Source: DASUTB01 sp036374835 (GTDB lineage Bacteria; Actinomycetota; Actinomycetes; Jiangellales; Jiangellaceae). From it: 64,000 bases of DNA. Made by a program: the position numbers and the translations under genes. How positions within the stretch are numbered: position 1 is the stretch's first letter; each line of letters starts with the position of its first letter. Of this stretch, positions 43,171-51,867 are shown in pieces. The stretch spans positions 8,481 through 72,480 of the forward strand of contig DASUTB010000106.1 in NCBI GenBank assembly GCA_036374835.1, given 5' to 3'. Under the pieces are notes generated by a model. It was not told where the DNA came from, searched no databases, and worked only from the letters and a program-made list of their open reading frames with translations.

Positions 43171-44097
43171 CTAGTCGGAGGAAATGGGCATCGCTCGCAA
43201 ATTGCGCGCTCGGCTCGCTCGCTCGGCGAGCTGATCGTCCGGCGGGTAGCCCACCTCTTCGAGCGTCAATCCGTGGGCTGGAGCCACGGTCACCGCAGAG
43301 TCACGGACTCCGGCGGCCAACACTGTCGCCGGCCAGTCGATGGGACGGCGCCCGTCCCCGACTGCGAGCAACGCACCGACCATCGCGCGAACCTGCTTGT
43401 GGCAGAACGCGTCGGCTTCGACCGTCGCGATGAGCAGCCCCGCGGTATCCCGCTCCCAATGCAGGGTTCGCAACGCTCGAATCGTCGTCGCGCCCTCTCT
43501 GGCCCGGCAGAAGGCGGCGAAGTCGTGCTCACCGAGCAACCCGGTCGACGCCACGTTCATGGCGGGCACGTCCAGGGTCCGGTTGTGCGCGAGCACGAAC
43601 CGGCGCAGCAACGGGTCCGCGCCGCCGGGCCGGTCCGAAACCCGGTAAGCGTAGCGGCGGCTCACCGCGGAGAAGCGTGCGTCGAACCCGGGTGGAGCGA
43701 TCTCGGCTTCGCGCACGCGGAGGTCGGGCGGCAGCACGCCGGCCAGTCGGTGGACGAGGGCGGCTCCGGGTTCGCGATCTGCGCGTCCCGGAGCCTGCTC
43801 CCACGCGGTCGACGGCACGTCCACGTGACACACCTGGCTACGGGCATGGACTCCGGCGTCAGTGCGTCCGGCGACGGTTAGTGAGGGCGGCTCGACCCGC
43901 AACACCGTACCCAGCGCTGCTTCGAGCACACCCTGGACGGTCCGCTGCCCTGGTTGCGCTGCCCAACCGTGGAAGTCGGTGCCCTCGTAGCCCAGCCGGA
44001 GGCGAACTCGGACAGTTGCCGGCGCGGGCACGTCAGAAGGATCAGGTGACGAACTGACCGAGGAAGCCGCCTCTTGCTCACCTGATCGTTTGGCCAT
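43171..44097 (-). CDS. truA: tRNA pseudouridine synthase A
   Basis: 308 aa from the ATG at 44097. It modifies U38-40 of tRNA anticodon arms. GYEGTDFHGWAAQPGQRTVQGVLEAALGTVL, the catalytic Asp in VAGRTDAGVHARSQVCHVD, and FCHKQVRAMVGALLAVG are diagnostic. A Ser/Pro-rich N-terminal extension of about 30 residues precedes the domain. It follows rplQ across a terminator-like hairpin. Confidence 0.95.
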   Translation of the reverse strand: MAKRSGEQEAASSVSSSPDPSDVPAPATVRVRLRLGYEGTDFHGWAAQPGQRTVQGVLEAALGTVLRVEPPSLTVAGRTDAGVHARSQVCHVDVPSTAWEQAPGRADREPGAALVHRLAGVLPPDLRVREAEIAPPGFDARFSAVSRRYAYRVSDRPGGADPLLRRFVLAHNRTLDVPAMNVASTGLLGEHDFAAFCRAREGATTIRALRTLHWERDTAGLLIATVEADAFCHKQVRAMVGALLAVGDGRRPIDWPATVLAAGVRDSAVTVAPAHGLTLEEVGYPPDDQLAERASRARNLRAMPISSD

Positions 44098-44103
44098 AGC
44101 AGA

Positions 44104-44139
44104 CCGCCCTCCGCTACCGGTGGCGGCAGCGGAGGGCGG
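44104..44139 (-). terminator. Hairpin after rplQ
   Basis: CCGCCCTCCGCT (44104-44115) pairs perfectly with AGCGGAGGGCGG (44128-44139), loop 12 bases, between the rplQ stop and the truA start. Likely terminates or attenuates the alpha operon before truA. Confidence 0.7.
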
Positions 44140-44162
44140 CATTGATATATCCGAAAGTGAAA

Positions 44163-44696
44163 TCAGGCGTTCTCGCCCTTGTCCGCCTCGTCGGCGCCCT
44201 CGGCCTGTTCGGTGTCGGCGTCGGCCGCGGCAGCTTCGGCGGCGTCCACCTCGACGACCTCGCTCTTGGCCTCGGCCCTTGCGGCGTCAGAGGCAGCGCG
44301 ACGGGTCGCACCCTCGGCCTCGGCGACGACCTGCTCGGCCAGGGGCTCCACGAGCTCGATCACGGCCATCGGCGCATTGTCACCCTTGCGCGGACCGACC
44401 TTGACGATCCGGGTGTAGCCGCCGTTGCGGTTCGAATACCGCGGGCCGATCTCGGTGAACAGCTCGTGCACGATGTCCTTGTCACCGATCGTCTTCTGCA
44501 CCTGCCGGCGCGCGTGCAGATCGCCGCGCTTGGCCTTGGTGATCAGACGCTCGGCCACCGGACGGAGCCGGCGCGCCTTAGCCTCGGTCGTCGTGATGCG
44601 GCCGTGCTCGAACAGCGCCGTGGCCAGGTTGGCCAGGATCGAGCGCTGGTGCGACGGCGAGCCGCCAAGGCGGGGGCCCTTGGTCGGAGTGGGCAT
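44163..44696 (-). CDS. rplQ: 50S ribosomal protein L17
   Basis: 177 aa. MPTPTKGPRLGGSPSHQRSILANLATALFEHGRITTTEAKARRLRP is the conserved core start; after about residue 118 an acidic Ala/Glu-rich tail typical of Actinobacteria follows. It comes 21 bases after rpoA. Confidence 0.97.
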   Translation of the reverse strand: MPTPTKGPRLGGSPSHQRSILANLATALFEHGRITTTEAKARRLRPVAERLITKAKRGDLHARRQVQKTIGDKDIVHELFTEIGPRYSNRNGGYTRIVKVGPRKGDNAPMAVIELVEPLAEQVVAEAEGATRRAASDAARAEAKSEVVEVDAAEAAAADADTEQAEGADEADKGENA

Positions 44697-44717
44697 ATCT
44701 GGATTCTCCTGTCGGGT

Positions 44718-45731
44718 TTAGTACTGCTCGTCCTCGGCAAACGACTGGTCGTCGTCCGCGTAGGAATCCACGGCAGTAGTGGGGTCGAAGCCCGGAGCGC
44801 CGTCCTTCAGCGTCAGGCCCATGCTCGCGAGCTTCGCCTTGACCTCGTCGATCGACTTCTGGCCGAAGTTCCGGATGTCCAGCAGGTCCGCCTCGCTGCG
44901 CGCGATCAGCTCACCCACCGAGTGGATGCCCTCCCGCTTGAGGCAGTTGAACGACCGCACGGTCAGCTGCAGATCCTCGATCGGCAGCGCCAGGTCGGCG
45001 GCGAGCTGGGCGTCCACCGGCGATGGGCCGATCTCGATGCCCTCGGCCTCGACGTTCAGCTCCCGCGCCAGGCCGAACAGTTCGACCAGTGTCGTCCCCG
45101 CCGACGCCATGGCGTCCCGCGGGCTCGTCGACGGCTTGGTCTCGACGTCGACGATGAGCTTGTCGAAGTCGGTCCGCCCCTCCACCCGGGTCGCCTCGAC
45201 TTTGTACGTGACCTTGACCACAGGCGAGTACAGCGAGTCGACCGGGATCCGGCCGATCTCGGAGTCCTCCTGCTTGTTCTGCACCGCCGAGACGTAGCCG
45301 CGGCCGCGCTCGACCGTCAGCTCCATCTCCAGCTTGCCCTTACCGTTGAGCGTGGCGATGTGCAGGTCCGGGTTGTGGACCTCGACACCGGCCGGCGGCG
45401 CGATGTCGGCGGCTGTGACGGCACCCGGCCCCTGCTTGCGCAGGTACATGGTGACCGGTTCGTCGTGCTCCGAGGAGACGACCAGTTCCTTCAGATTCAA
45501 GATGACGTCGGTGACGTCTTCCTTCACACCGGGGATGGTACTGAACTCGTGCAGCACGCCGTCGATCCGGATCGACGTGATCGCCGCGCCCGGAATGGAC
45601 GAAAGCAGCGTTCGGCGCATCGAGTTGCCGAGCGTGTAGCCGAAGCCGGGCTCGAGCGGATCGATGGTGAACCGGGACCGCGTGTCGTTGACCCGGTCCT
45701 CGGTGAGCACTGGGCGCTGAGTGATTAACAC
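44718..45731 (-). CDS. rpoA: RNA polymerase alpha subunit
   Basis: 337 aa. The N-terminal assembly domain has RFTIDPLEPGFGYTLGNSMRRTLLSSIPGAAIT; the C-terminal domain that contacts UP elements and activators has LTVRSFNCLKREGIHSVGEL and LLDIRNFGQKSIDEVKAKL. The GTG at 45731 has GGAAAGGA at good spacing. Unusually, a 439-base repeat-filled spacer separates it from rpsD. Confidence 0.97.
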   Translation of the reverse strand: MLITQRPVLTEDRVNDTRSRFTIDPLEPGFGYTLGNSMRRTLLSSIPGAAITSIRIDGVLHEFSTIPGVKEDVTDVILNLKELVVSSEHDEPVTMYLRKQGPGAVTAADIAPPAGVEVHNPDLHIATLNGKGKLEMELTVERGRGYVSAVQNKQEDSEIGRIPVDSLYSPVVKVTYKVEATRVEGRTDFDKLIVDVETKPSTSPRDAMASAGTTLVELFGLARELNVEAEGIEIGPSPVDAQLAADLALPIEDLQLTVRSFNCLKREGIHSVGELIARSEADLLDIRNFGQKSIDEVKAKLASMGLTLKDGAPGFDPTTAVDSYADDDQSFAEDEQY

Positions 45732-45775
45732 AGTGGATTCCTTTCCGCGACGCCCGCTATATGACTGTCGCGACC

Positions 45776-46162
45776 TGCGGGGGGCTTCGCCCCCGCACAC
45801 CCCCCTACCGTGGTTAGGCCCACGACGGAGGATGTCCCTGTTGGATTGTTCGGGACGGCGCCCTGCGCCCTCACGGACGGAGGTCGCTGTCCCCGGCTAT
45901 TCAGTTGTGGTGGTACGGCACCCGGTTCGCCAAAGCGCGCTGGGCGCCGTCCCCCTCTCTTCAGTTCTCGCCCCCAGCGCAACCACGGCCGGGGGTATGC
46001 GGGGAAAGCGCGCTGGGCGCCGTCCCCTCTCTTCAGTTCTCGCCCCCAGCGCAACCATGGCCGGGGGTATGCGGGGAAAGCGCACTGAGCGCCGTCCCCC
46101 TCTCTTCAGTTCTCGCCCCCAGCCCAACCATGGCCGGGGGTATGCGGGGGCGGAGCCCCCGC
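45776..46162. repeat. rpsD-rpoA spacer array: three 73-bp tandem units framed by inverted repeats
   Basis: Units start at 45932, 46005 and 46077 (AAAGCGCGCTGGGCGCC...GTATGCGGGG), lengths 73, 72 and 73 bp, nearly identical; a degenerate partial unit precedes them near 45889. Each unit can fold (GCGCTGGGCG with CGCCCCCAGCGC). The ends carry an inverted ~40-bp copy with hairpins TGCGGGGG-GCTTCG-CCCCCGCA (45776-45797) and GCGGGGG-CGGAG-CCCCCGC (46144-46162). No coding function is likely. The rest of the 45732-46170 spacer holds no gene. Confidence 0.85.
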
Positions 46163-46170
46163 AGGTGGAT

Positions 46171-46776
46171 TTACTTGGAGTAGAGCTCGACGATGAGCTG
46201 TTCCTGGACCGGCGTGTCGATCTGCTGCCGGCTCGGGAGCTGGTGCACGAGGATCCGCAGATCGCCGGGAATGACCTCGAGCCACGCCGGAACCGGCCGC
46301 TCGCCGTGGGTCTCCTTGGCGATCAGGAACGGCGTCATGGTCTTGGACTTGTCCCGCACCTCGATGATGTCGTGCTCGGACACCCGGTACGACGGGATGT
46401 CGACCTTGCGGCCGTTGATCAGGAAGTGGCCGTGTACGACAAGCTGCCGAGCGTGCCGGCGCGTCCGGGCGAACCCGGCGCGGTATACGACGTTGTCAAG
46501 ACGGGACTCCAGGATCTGCAGCAGCGCCTCACCCGTCTTACCCTGCGTCTTGTTGGCCTCTTCGTAGTAACGGCGGAACTGCTTCTCCAGCACACCGTAG
46601 GTGTACCGGGCCTTCTGCTTCTCGTGCAGCTGGAGGCGGTACTCGCTCTCCTTCTGCCGGCCGCGGCCGTGCTGGCCGGGCGGGTACGGACGGCGCTCGA
46701 ACGCCTTGTCGCCGCCCACAAGGTCGACGCCGAGGCGTCGCGACTTCTTCGTGATGGGTCCGGTGTAACGGGCCAT
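46171..46776 (-). CDS. rpsD: 30S ribosomal protein S4
   Basis: 201 aa. MARYTGPITKKSRRLGVDLVGG is the zinc-free (C-minus) type; RLDNVVYRAGFARTRRHARQLVVHGHFLINGRKVDIPSYRV is the S4 RNA-binding domain. It nucleates 30S assembly and in other bacteria autoregulates its operon. Starts 35 bases after rpsK. Confidence 0.97.
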   Translation of the reverse strand: MARYTGPITKKSRRLGVDLVGGDKAFERRPYPPGQHGRGRQKESEYRLQLHEKQKARYTYGVLEKQFRRYYEEANKTQGKTGEALLQILESRLDNVVYRAGFARTRRHARQLVVHGHFLINGRKVDIPSYRVSEHDIIEVRDKSKTMTPFLIAKETHGERPVPAWLEVIPGDLRILVHQLPSRQQIDTPVQEQLIVELYSK

Positions 46777-46810
46777 GTGTTTCGTCTCCTGCTTCTTCGA
46801 GCGTGGGGCG

Positions 46811-47212
46811 TCAGACGCGGCGGCGCTTCGGTGGACGGCAGCCGTTGTGCGCTTGCGGCGTCACATCGGAGATCGAACCGACCTCCAGGCCGACGGCCTG
46901 AAGCGAGCGGATCGCCGTCTCCCGGCCCGACCCCGGCCCCTTGACGAGGACGTCGACCTTGCGCATGCCGTGCTCCTGGGCACGACGGGCGGCCGCCTCG
47001 GCGGCCATCTGCGCGGCGTACGGGGTGGACTTGCGCGAACCCTTGAAGCCGACCTGGCCGGAACTGGCCCACGAGATCACGTTACCGGACGGGTCCGTGA
47101 TCGAAACGATGGTGTTGTTGAACGTGCTCTTGATGTGCGCAACGCCCTGGGAGATGTTCTTCTTCTCCTTGCGGCGCACCTTTGCGGTCTGGCGACCCTT
47201 GGCTGGTGGCAT
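46811..47212 (-). CDS. rpsK: 30S ribosomal protein S11
   Basis: 133 aa, usual length. KKNISQGVAHIKSTFNNTIVSITDPSGNVISWASSG and GMRKVDVLVKGPGSGRETAIRSLQ are diagnostic; the end is GCRPPKRRRV. Confidence 0.97.
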   Translation of the reverse strand: MPPAKGRQTAKVRRKEKKNISQGVAHIKSTFNNTIVSITDPSGNVISWASSGQVGFKGSRKSTPYAAQMAAEAAARRAQEHGMRKVDVLVKGPGSGRETAIRSLQAVGLEVGSISDVTPQAHNGCRPPKRRRV

Positions 47213-47227
47213 CTTCGCGGTACTCCC

Positions 47228-47599
47228 CTAAGCCTTCTTCTTCCCGGCGACGGTCTTTTTCTTGCCCTTGCGAGTTCGGGCGTTGGTGTGCGTGCGCTGG
47301 CCGCGGACAGGAAGGCCACGGCGGTGCCGAATGCCCTGGTAGCTGCCGATGTCGACCTTGCGACGGATGTCGGCCTGCACCTCGCGGCGCAGGTCACCTT
47401 CGATCTGATAGCGGGCTTCGATCCAGTCGCGCAGCTTGACGAGTTCTTCGTCGCCGAGATCGCGCACACGCACATCAGGGCTGACGCCGGTCTCCTTCAG
47501 CGTCTCGAGCGCTCTGGTGCGGCCGATGCCGAAAATGTAGGTAAGGGCGACCTCGAGGCGCTTGTCGCGCGGGAGGTCGACTCCAACGAGTCGTGCCAT
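47228..47599 (-). CDS. rpsM: 30S ribosomal protein S13
   Basis: 123 aa from the ATG at 47599. MARLVGVDLPRDKRLEVALTYIFGIG and YQGIRHRRGLPVRGQRTHTNARTRKG are diagnostic. The Lys-rich tail contacts the A- and P-site tRNAs. The open frame extends upstream without support. Confidence 0.97.
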   Translation of the reverse strand: MARLVGVDLPRDKRLEVALTYIFGIGRTRALETLKETGVSPDVRVRDLGDEELVKLRDWIEARYQIEGDLRREVQADIRRKVDIGSYQGIRHRRGLPVRGQRTHTNARTRKGKKKTVAGKKKA

Positions 47600-47744
47600 G
47601 CGGGCTGGTTCTCTCCTTTTGAGTATCGGAGGTGTCGGGCGCACCGCGTCCCATCTGCTGCCCGCCGATGGGCCCCGGCCTCCGTCCGAGGGTGTGTTCG
47701 CAGCGTGTCGCTGGAACTGCCGGTGCGCTGTTCAGTTGTGGCGC

Positions 47745-47858
47745 CTAGCCCTGACGCTGCTTGTGCCGCAGGTTCTCGCAGATCACCATCACACGGCCGT
47801 GTCGCCGGATGATCTTGCACTTCGCGCAGATGGGCTTGACGCTCGGTTTGACCTTCAT
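47745..47858 (-). CDS. rpmJ: 50S ribosomal protein L36
   Basis: 37 aa, read directly from the minus strand: it begins MKVKPSVKPICAKCK and ends ENLRHKQRQG. Cys11, Cys14, Cys27 and His32 form the zinc site of the C-plus type. Position between infA and rpsM is canonical. Confidence 0.97.
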   Translation of the reverse strand: MKVKPSVKPICAKCKIIRRHGRVMVICENLRHKQRQG

Positions 47859-47914
47859 GAGATCCCTTGTGGATACGTGCGAGGGTGCATCCCTCACGTC
47901 GTTCGGCTTTGTTG

Positions 47915-48136
47915 TTACTTGTAGCGGTAGACGATCCGACCCCGGGTCAGGTCATAAGGGCTCAGTTCCACAACCACCCGGTCCTCCGGGAGGATCCTGA
48001 TGTAGTTCTGGCGCATCTTGCCCGAGATGTGGGCCAGCACCTTGTGACCGTTGGACAGCTCCACCCGGAACATTGCGTTCGGGAGCGCCTCGATCACGCT
48101 GCCTTCGATCTCGATTGCCCCGTCCTTCTTCGGCAT
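47915..48136 (-). CDS. infA: Translation initiation factor IF-1
   Basis: 73 aa from the ATG at 48136. An S1/OB-fold protein: MPKKDGAIEIEGSVIEALPNAMFRVELSNGHKVLAHISGKMRQNYIRILPEDRVVVELSPYDLTRGRIVYRYK-type sequence is nearly invariant in the phylum. Usually follows map directly; here a two-gene insertion of about 2.6 kb intervenes. Confidence 0.97.
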   Translation of the reverse strand: MPKKDGAIEIEGSVIEALPNAMFRVELSNGHKVLAHISGKMRQNYIRILPEDRVVVELSPYDLTRGRIVYRYK

Positions 48137-48351
48137 AGCCTCCGCACTTCTTCGTTCGGTCATCCACCGCGGCACACTGTCGACTGGATAGTCCAGCGGA
48201 GCTGTCTACACATCGCACCCGGGTCCGAGCGGTTAAGCTGGACTGGACCGTCATCACCTGACGGGCACCCAAGCACTCTTAGACAGGCCACAGTGGGCCG
48301 TCGATAGAGTTTACGGCAGATCAGGCCCGAATTTCCAATCGGTCATGTCGA

Positions 48352-48401
48352 TGATCGTGAAGTCTAACCAGTCACTTCTGTGTGAATCGGCTTCATGATC
48401 A
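48352..48401. repeat. Dispersed 50-bp palindromic element, copy 2
   Basis: Matches 11523-11572 at 39 of 50 positions. Its right end TGATCA contains the stop codon of the DUF1707 gene (48399-48401). Confidence 0.75.
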
Positions 48402-48857
48402 TGGGGACCTGTCGCTGGCGCGGTATGCCAACTCGGCGAACAGCAGGATAGCCCCCCACGGCCCGGCCACGAAGATCGGCCAGAACGGAGGCGACTCCGG
48501 AGTGGCAAGCGTGACGCTGCCCCAGATGACAACGTTGACCGTCACGACGGCGGCGTAGATCCACCAAAATGCGTTCAGCACCGTACGGGCCGCGCGGCGG
48601 GCCTTCTGCCGGATCGGGCCTGGTCCCGGGTTCGGCGCGAGCGATCCGTTGACCTGCTTGGCCAGCTGAGCACGGCTTGCCGGGAGATCGGCGAGCAGGC
48701 TGTTCAGGTCGTGGTAGGTCCGTGCGGCATAAGTGGATTCGAGCCGCTCGTCGAACTCGTCGCGCGTCAGGCGTCCCTCGGCGTGCGCGTCGCGCAGGAT
48801 TGCCGCCACTCGTTCCCGGTCGTCGTCCGACGCGCGAAACTGATCACGTTGCACCAC
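48399..48857 (-). CDS. DUF1707 domain membrane protein
   Basis: 152 aa from the GTG at 48857, which GATACT precedes by seven bases. Residues about 5-55, FRASDDDRERVAAILRDAHAEGRLTRDEFDERLESTYAARTYHDLNSLLADLP, are a textbook DUF1707 (SHOCT-like) domain of actinobacterial proteins. Two hydrophobic helices follow (WWIYAAVVTVNVVIWGSVTLA and PFWPIFVAGPWGAILLFAELA). Function unknown. It lies between infA and the inserted GH3 gene. Confidence 0.87.
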   Translation of the reverse strand: MVQRDQFRASDDDRERVAAILRDAHAEGRLTRDEFDERLESTYAARTYHDLNSLLADLPASRAQLAKQVNGSLAPNPGPGPIRQKARRAARTVLNAFWWIYAAVVTVNVVIWGSVTLATPESPPFWPIFVAGPWGAILLFAELAYRASDRSP

Positions 48858-48864
48858 GTTCACC

Positions 48865-48870
48865 AGTATC
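48865..48870 (-). promoter_or_regulatory. -10 hexamer of leaderless DUF1707 gene
   Basis: GATACT on the minus strand, seven bases before the GTG at 48857. Confidence 0.45.
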
Positions 48871-48992
48871 CGCGCTTCCCGTCGTTGATCGCCATGGGGG
48901 ATCCCCCGGACCGTTCCCTGACGATGGCCCGACCGCCCGTCCCGTGGCAACGGAGCCGGACCCGGGTCGGGAGGCGTGCCGGTATGGCTCAC

Positions 48993-50978
48993 CTACGCGC
49001 GGAGTGTGAGCGCCTCCCTGAGGCGAATGTCGCGGGACGATGCTCCGATCGAGATCTCGTACTCGCCCGGATCGGTGCGCCACCGCCGTTCGGCTTCGTC
49101 GTAGTAACCGAGGTCAGCCCGGTGCAGCTCCAAGTGAACCGTCCGCTCCCCGCCCGGCTGCAGATCGACGCGAGCGAAACCCTTGAGCTCCTTCGGCGGC
49201 CGGACGACGCGTGGTGCGCGCTGGGTGACATAGAGCTGGACGATCTCCGCGCCCGGACGACCGCCGGTGTTCTCCACGGCCAGCTCGACGCCGAGCGGGC
49301 CGCTTCCATCCCAGTCGGACGCGCTCAGCCGCAGATCCCGGTACGCGAAGGTGGTATAAGACAGCCCGTGCCCGAACGGGAACAGCGGCTCGATGTCCGC
49401 GGTGTCGCAGTAGCGGTAGCCGACCATGATCCCTTCGTCGTAGTGCACCTCGCCGGCTACGCCGGGATAGGTGCGCTCGGACGCATGAGCGGGGACGTCC
49501 TCCAGCCGGCGTGGAAAGGTCACCGGAAGCTTGCCGCCGGGATTGGCGTCGCCGAACAGCAGCTGAGCAATGGCCGTCCCAGCCTCCTGACCGCCGTACC
49601 AGGCCTCCAGTACGGAGCGGACGTCGGCCAGCCACGGATCCATGGCGACCGGCGAGCCGTTGATCAGCACGACGACGGTGTTGGGATTGCGCGCCGCGGT
49701 CCGCCGGATGAGGCCGACCTGTTCGTCGGGCAGCTCCAGGCTCGTGCGGTCGAAGTGCTCGCAGTCCTGGCCCCGGCCGTGGCCCAGGCCGGCGAACACC
49801 ACGGCGACGTCGGCCTCGCGTGCATCGTCGACGAACTCGACGTCCGGGAGGAACTCGCGCAGCGCATGTTCCGGCGTCACCGTTCGTTTCGGCCACACAC
49901 CCGAGCTGCCGCCCTTGAGCGGGCCGGTAAACGTCTTGCCGGCATGTTTGCCGAGGACGGCGATACGCCGGATCGCCAGCTTGTTCAGCGGCAGCAGGGC
50001 GCCGTCGTTCTTGAGCAACACCATCGACTCGCGCGCGGCGCGCAGTGCCAGCTCGACATATTCGATGTCGTAGCCGGACGGCGGGCTTTCCTGCTGCCGG
50101 TCGCAGCCGGTGACGACCATCGTGTGCAGCAGCCCGCGAAGATTGGCGTCGATCTGCTCCTCCACGATGTCGTCGGCCTCGAGCGCCTTGCGCAGATCCT
50201 TGGCGCGGAATCGTTTCGCCATGACGCCGGGCATCTCCAGGTTGAGTCCGGCGGTCAAGCACGAGGCGGTGGACTGCGAGCTGCGTGCGGCGCCCCAGTC
50301 GGAGACGACCGTCCCGTCAAAGCCCCACTCACCGCGCAGCACCTGCCGCAGCAGGAACCGGTTCTCCACACCATGCTCACCGTTGACCTTGTTGTAGCAG
50401 GCCATGACCGCGTGGGCACCGCCGTCCCGCACCGCGGCTTCGAATCCCGGTAGGTAGATCTCGCGGAGCGCACGCTCGCCGACCTTGGCGTCGACGGACA
50501 TGCGGTCCGTCTCCTGGTTGTTCGCCGCGAAGTGTTTGACGCACGCCGCCACCCCCTTCGACTGGATGCCGGTGACGACGGCCGCCGCGAGGCCTGCGTT
50601 CAGGTAGGGATCTTCGGTGAAATACTCGAACGTACGGCCGTTCATCGGCGTCCGGCAGATGTTCACACCGGGCGCGAGGATCATTTGCCTGCCGGCGGCC
50701 CGCGCCTCGGCTCCGAGCGCCTCGCCCAGTTCCTCGGCCAGTGCGCGGTCCCACGTCGCCGCGATGCCGATCGCTGCGGGGAATCGCGTGGCCCGCCGGA
50801 ACGACGAGTGCCATGCCACGCCGTGCGGGCCATCTGTCATCCGCATCGGCCGCAGCCCGACACGTTTCACCCCGTGCGTTCTGAACAGCCCCCGCCCGGC
50901 GAGTAGGCGCAGCTTCTCGTCGAGCGCCAGTTCGGACAACAGCTGCTCGACACGATCTGCTACGTCATCGTTGCTCAT
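48993..50978 (-). CDS. GH3 beta-glucosidase
   Basis: 661 aa, cytoplasmic (no signal). It hydrolyses beta-glucosides or related glycosides. GH3 barrel: RMTDGPHGVAWH, APGVNICRTPMNGRTFEYFTEDP, VKHFAANNQETDR (KHF at 148-150) and nucleophile Asp227 in GTVVSDWGAARSS. Second domain: ESMVLLKNDGALLPL and LFGDANPGGKLPVTFPR; then PLFPFGHGLSYTTF and a fibronectin-III-like end. The order is as in BglB/KmBglI but without a PA14 insert. It interrupts the map-infA junction and is not part of a conserved ribosomal cluster. Confidence 0.93.
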   Translation of the reverse strand: MSNDDVADRVEQLLSELALDEKLRLLAGRGLFRTHGVKRVGLRPMRMTDGPHGVAWHSSFRRATRFPAAIGIAATWDRALAEELGEALGAEARAAGRQMILAPGVNICRTPMNGRTFEYFTEDPYLNAGLAAAVVTGIQSKGVAACVKHFAANNQETDRMSVDAKVGERALREIYLPGFEAAVRDGGAHAVMACYNKVNGEHGVENRFLLRQVLRGEWGFDGTVVSDWGAARSSQSTASCLTAGLNLEMPGVMAKRFRAKDLRKALEADDIVEEQIDANLRGLLHTMVVTGCDRQQESPPSGYDIEYVELALRAARESMVLLKNDGALLPLNKLAIRRIAVLGKHAGKTFTGPLKGGSSGVWPKRTVTPEHALREFLPDVEFVDDAREADVAVVFAGLGHGRGQDCEHFDRTSLELPDEQVGLIRRTAARNPNTVVVLINGSPVAMDPWLADVRSVLEAWYGGQEAGTAIAQLLFGDANPGGKLPVTFPRRLEDVPAHASERTYPGVAGEVHYDEGIMVGYRYCDTADIEPLFPFGHGLSYTTFAYRDLRLSASDWDGSGPLGVELAVENTGGRPGAEIVQLYVTQRAPRVVRPPKELKGFARVDLQPGGERTVHLELHRADLGYYDEAERRWRTDPGEYEISIGASSRDIRLREALTLRA

Positions 50979-51097
50979 CGGCCGCCTTGGTCGTCAGGTT
51001 GGGGACGACCCTAGCGCAATGGATCCGTTGCGCGGGTTCCACCGGCGATGCTGGTTCAGTAAGCGTGGTTTGACTGGGGAACGGGCGCTTAACGTGG

Positions 51098-51850
51098 TCA
51101 TTCCGGCGTGGTGAGGACCCAAGGGCCGTCCGGTGTGACGGCGACCGTGTGCTCGAAGTGGGCCGCCCATGAGCCGTCCGCCGTCTTGACGGTCCACTCG
51201 TCGTCAAGCAGGCGGGTCTCGGCCGAACCCATCGTGATCATTGGCTCGATCGCCAGCACCAGACCGGCCACCAGCTTCGGGCCACGCGCCCGGGTCCGGT
51301 AGTTCAGCACGTGCGGATCCTGATGCATCTCGGTGCCGATTCCGTGCCCGCCGTAGTCCTCGACGATCCCGTACGGCCCGGCCGCCCGCACCGACTTCTC
51401 CACGGCGGTGCCGATGTCCCGCACCCGCCTGCCCGGGCGCATCGCGGCGATGCCCGCCTCCAGCGACTCTTCGCACACCCGCACCAGCGCGGCCACGTCC
51501 GGTGCGATCTCCCCGACGCCGACAGTGATCGCGGCATCGCCGTGCCAGCCGTCCAGGATGGCTCCGCAGTCGATGGAGACGATGTCACCGGACTCGAGCG
51601 GCCGGTCGCCGGGTATACCGTGCACGACCTCGTCGTTGACCGAGATGCACAACGTCGCCGGGAAGCCGTAGTAGCCGAGGAAGGACGGGACGGCGCCCCG
51701 CGCCCGGATCTCCTTCTCGCCGATGGCGTTGAGATCGCGCGGCGTGATTCCCGGCTCGACGGCCTCGCGGAGCACGGCCAGCGTCTCACCCACCACACCA
51801 CCGGCAGAGCGCATCTTGGCGACCTGGGCCGCAGACTTGATCTGCACCAC
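51098..51850 (-). CDS. map: Methionine aminopeptidase type I
   Basis: 250 aa, type I. Removes the initiator Met. Metal ligands are visible in VSIDCGAILDGWHGDAAITVG (Asp, Asp), GHGIGTEMHQDPHVLNY (His) and LVLAIEPMITMG (Glu) plus the final Glu near DEWTVKTADGSWAAHFEHTVAV. It follows adk by 17 bases. The next gene downstream is GH3 instead of infA. Confidence 0.96.
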   Translation of the reverse strand: MVQIKSAAQVAKMRSAGGVVGETLAVLREAVEPGITPRDLNAIGEKEIRARGAVPSFLGYYGFPATLCISVNDEVVHGIPGDRPLESGDIVSIDCGAILDGWHGDAAITVGVGEIAPDVAALVRVCEESLEAGIAAMRPGRRVRDIGTAVEKSVRAAGPYGIVEDYGGHGIGTEMHQDPHVLNYRTRARGPKLVAGLVLAIEPMITMGSAETRLLDDEWTVKTADGSWAAHFEHTVAVTPDGPWVLTTPE

Positions 51851-51867
51851 GGAGGATGAAACCTCGA

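Noticed and set aside
45932..46149. CRISPR-like array
   Set aside because: Units are directly adjacent and nearly identical with no variable spacers, and no cas genes are present.
45721..46944. 407-codon plus-strand frame across rpoA-rpsD
   Set aside because: It consists of the tandem repeat and the antisense of rpsD; repeats of GRRPLSSVLAP reflect the DNA repeats only.
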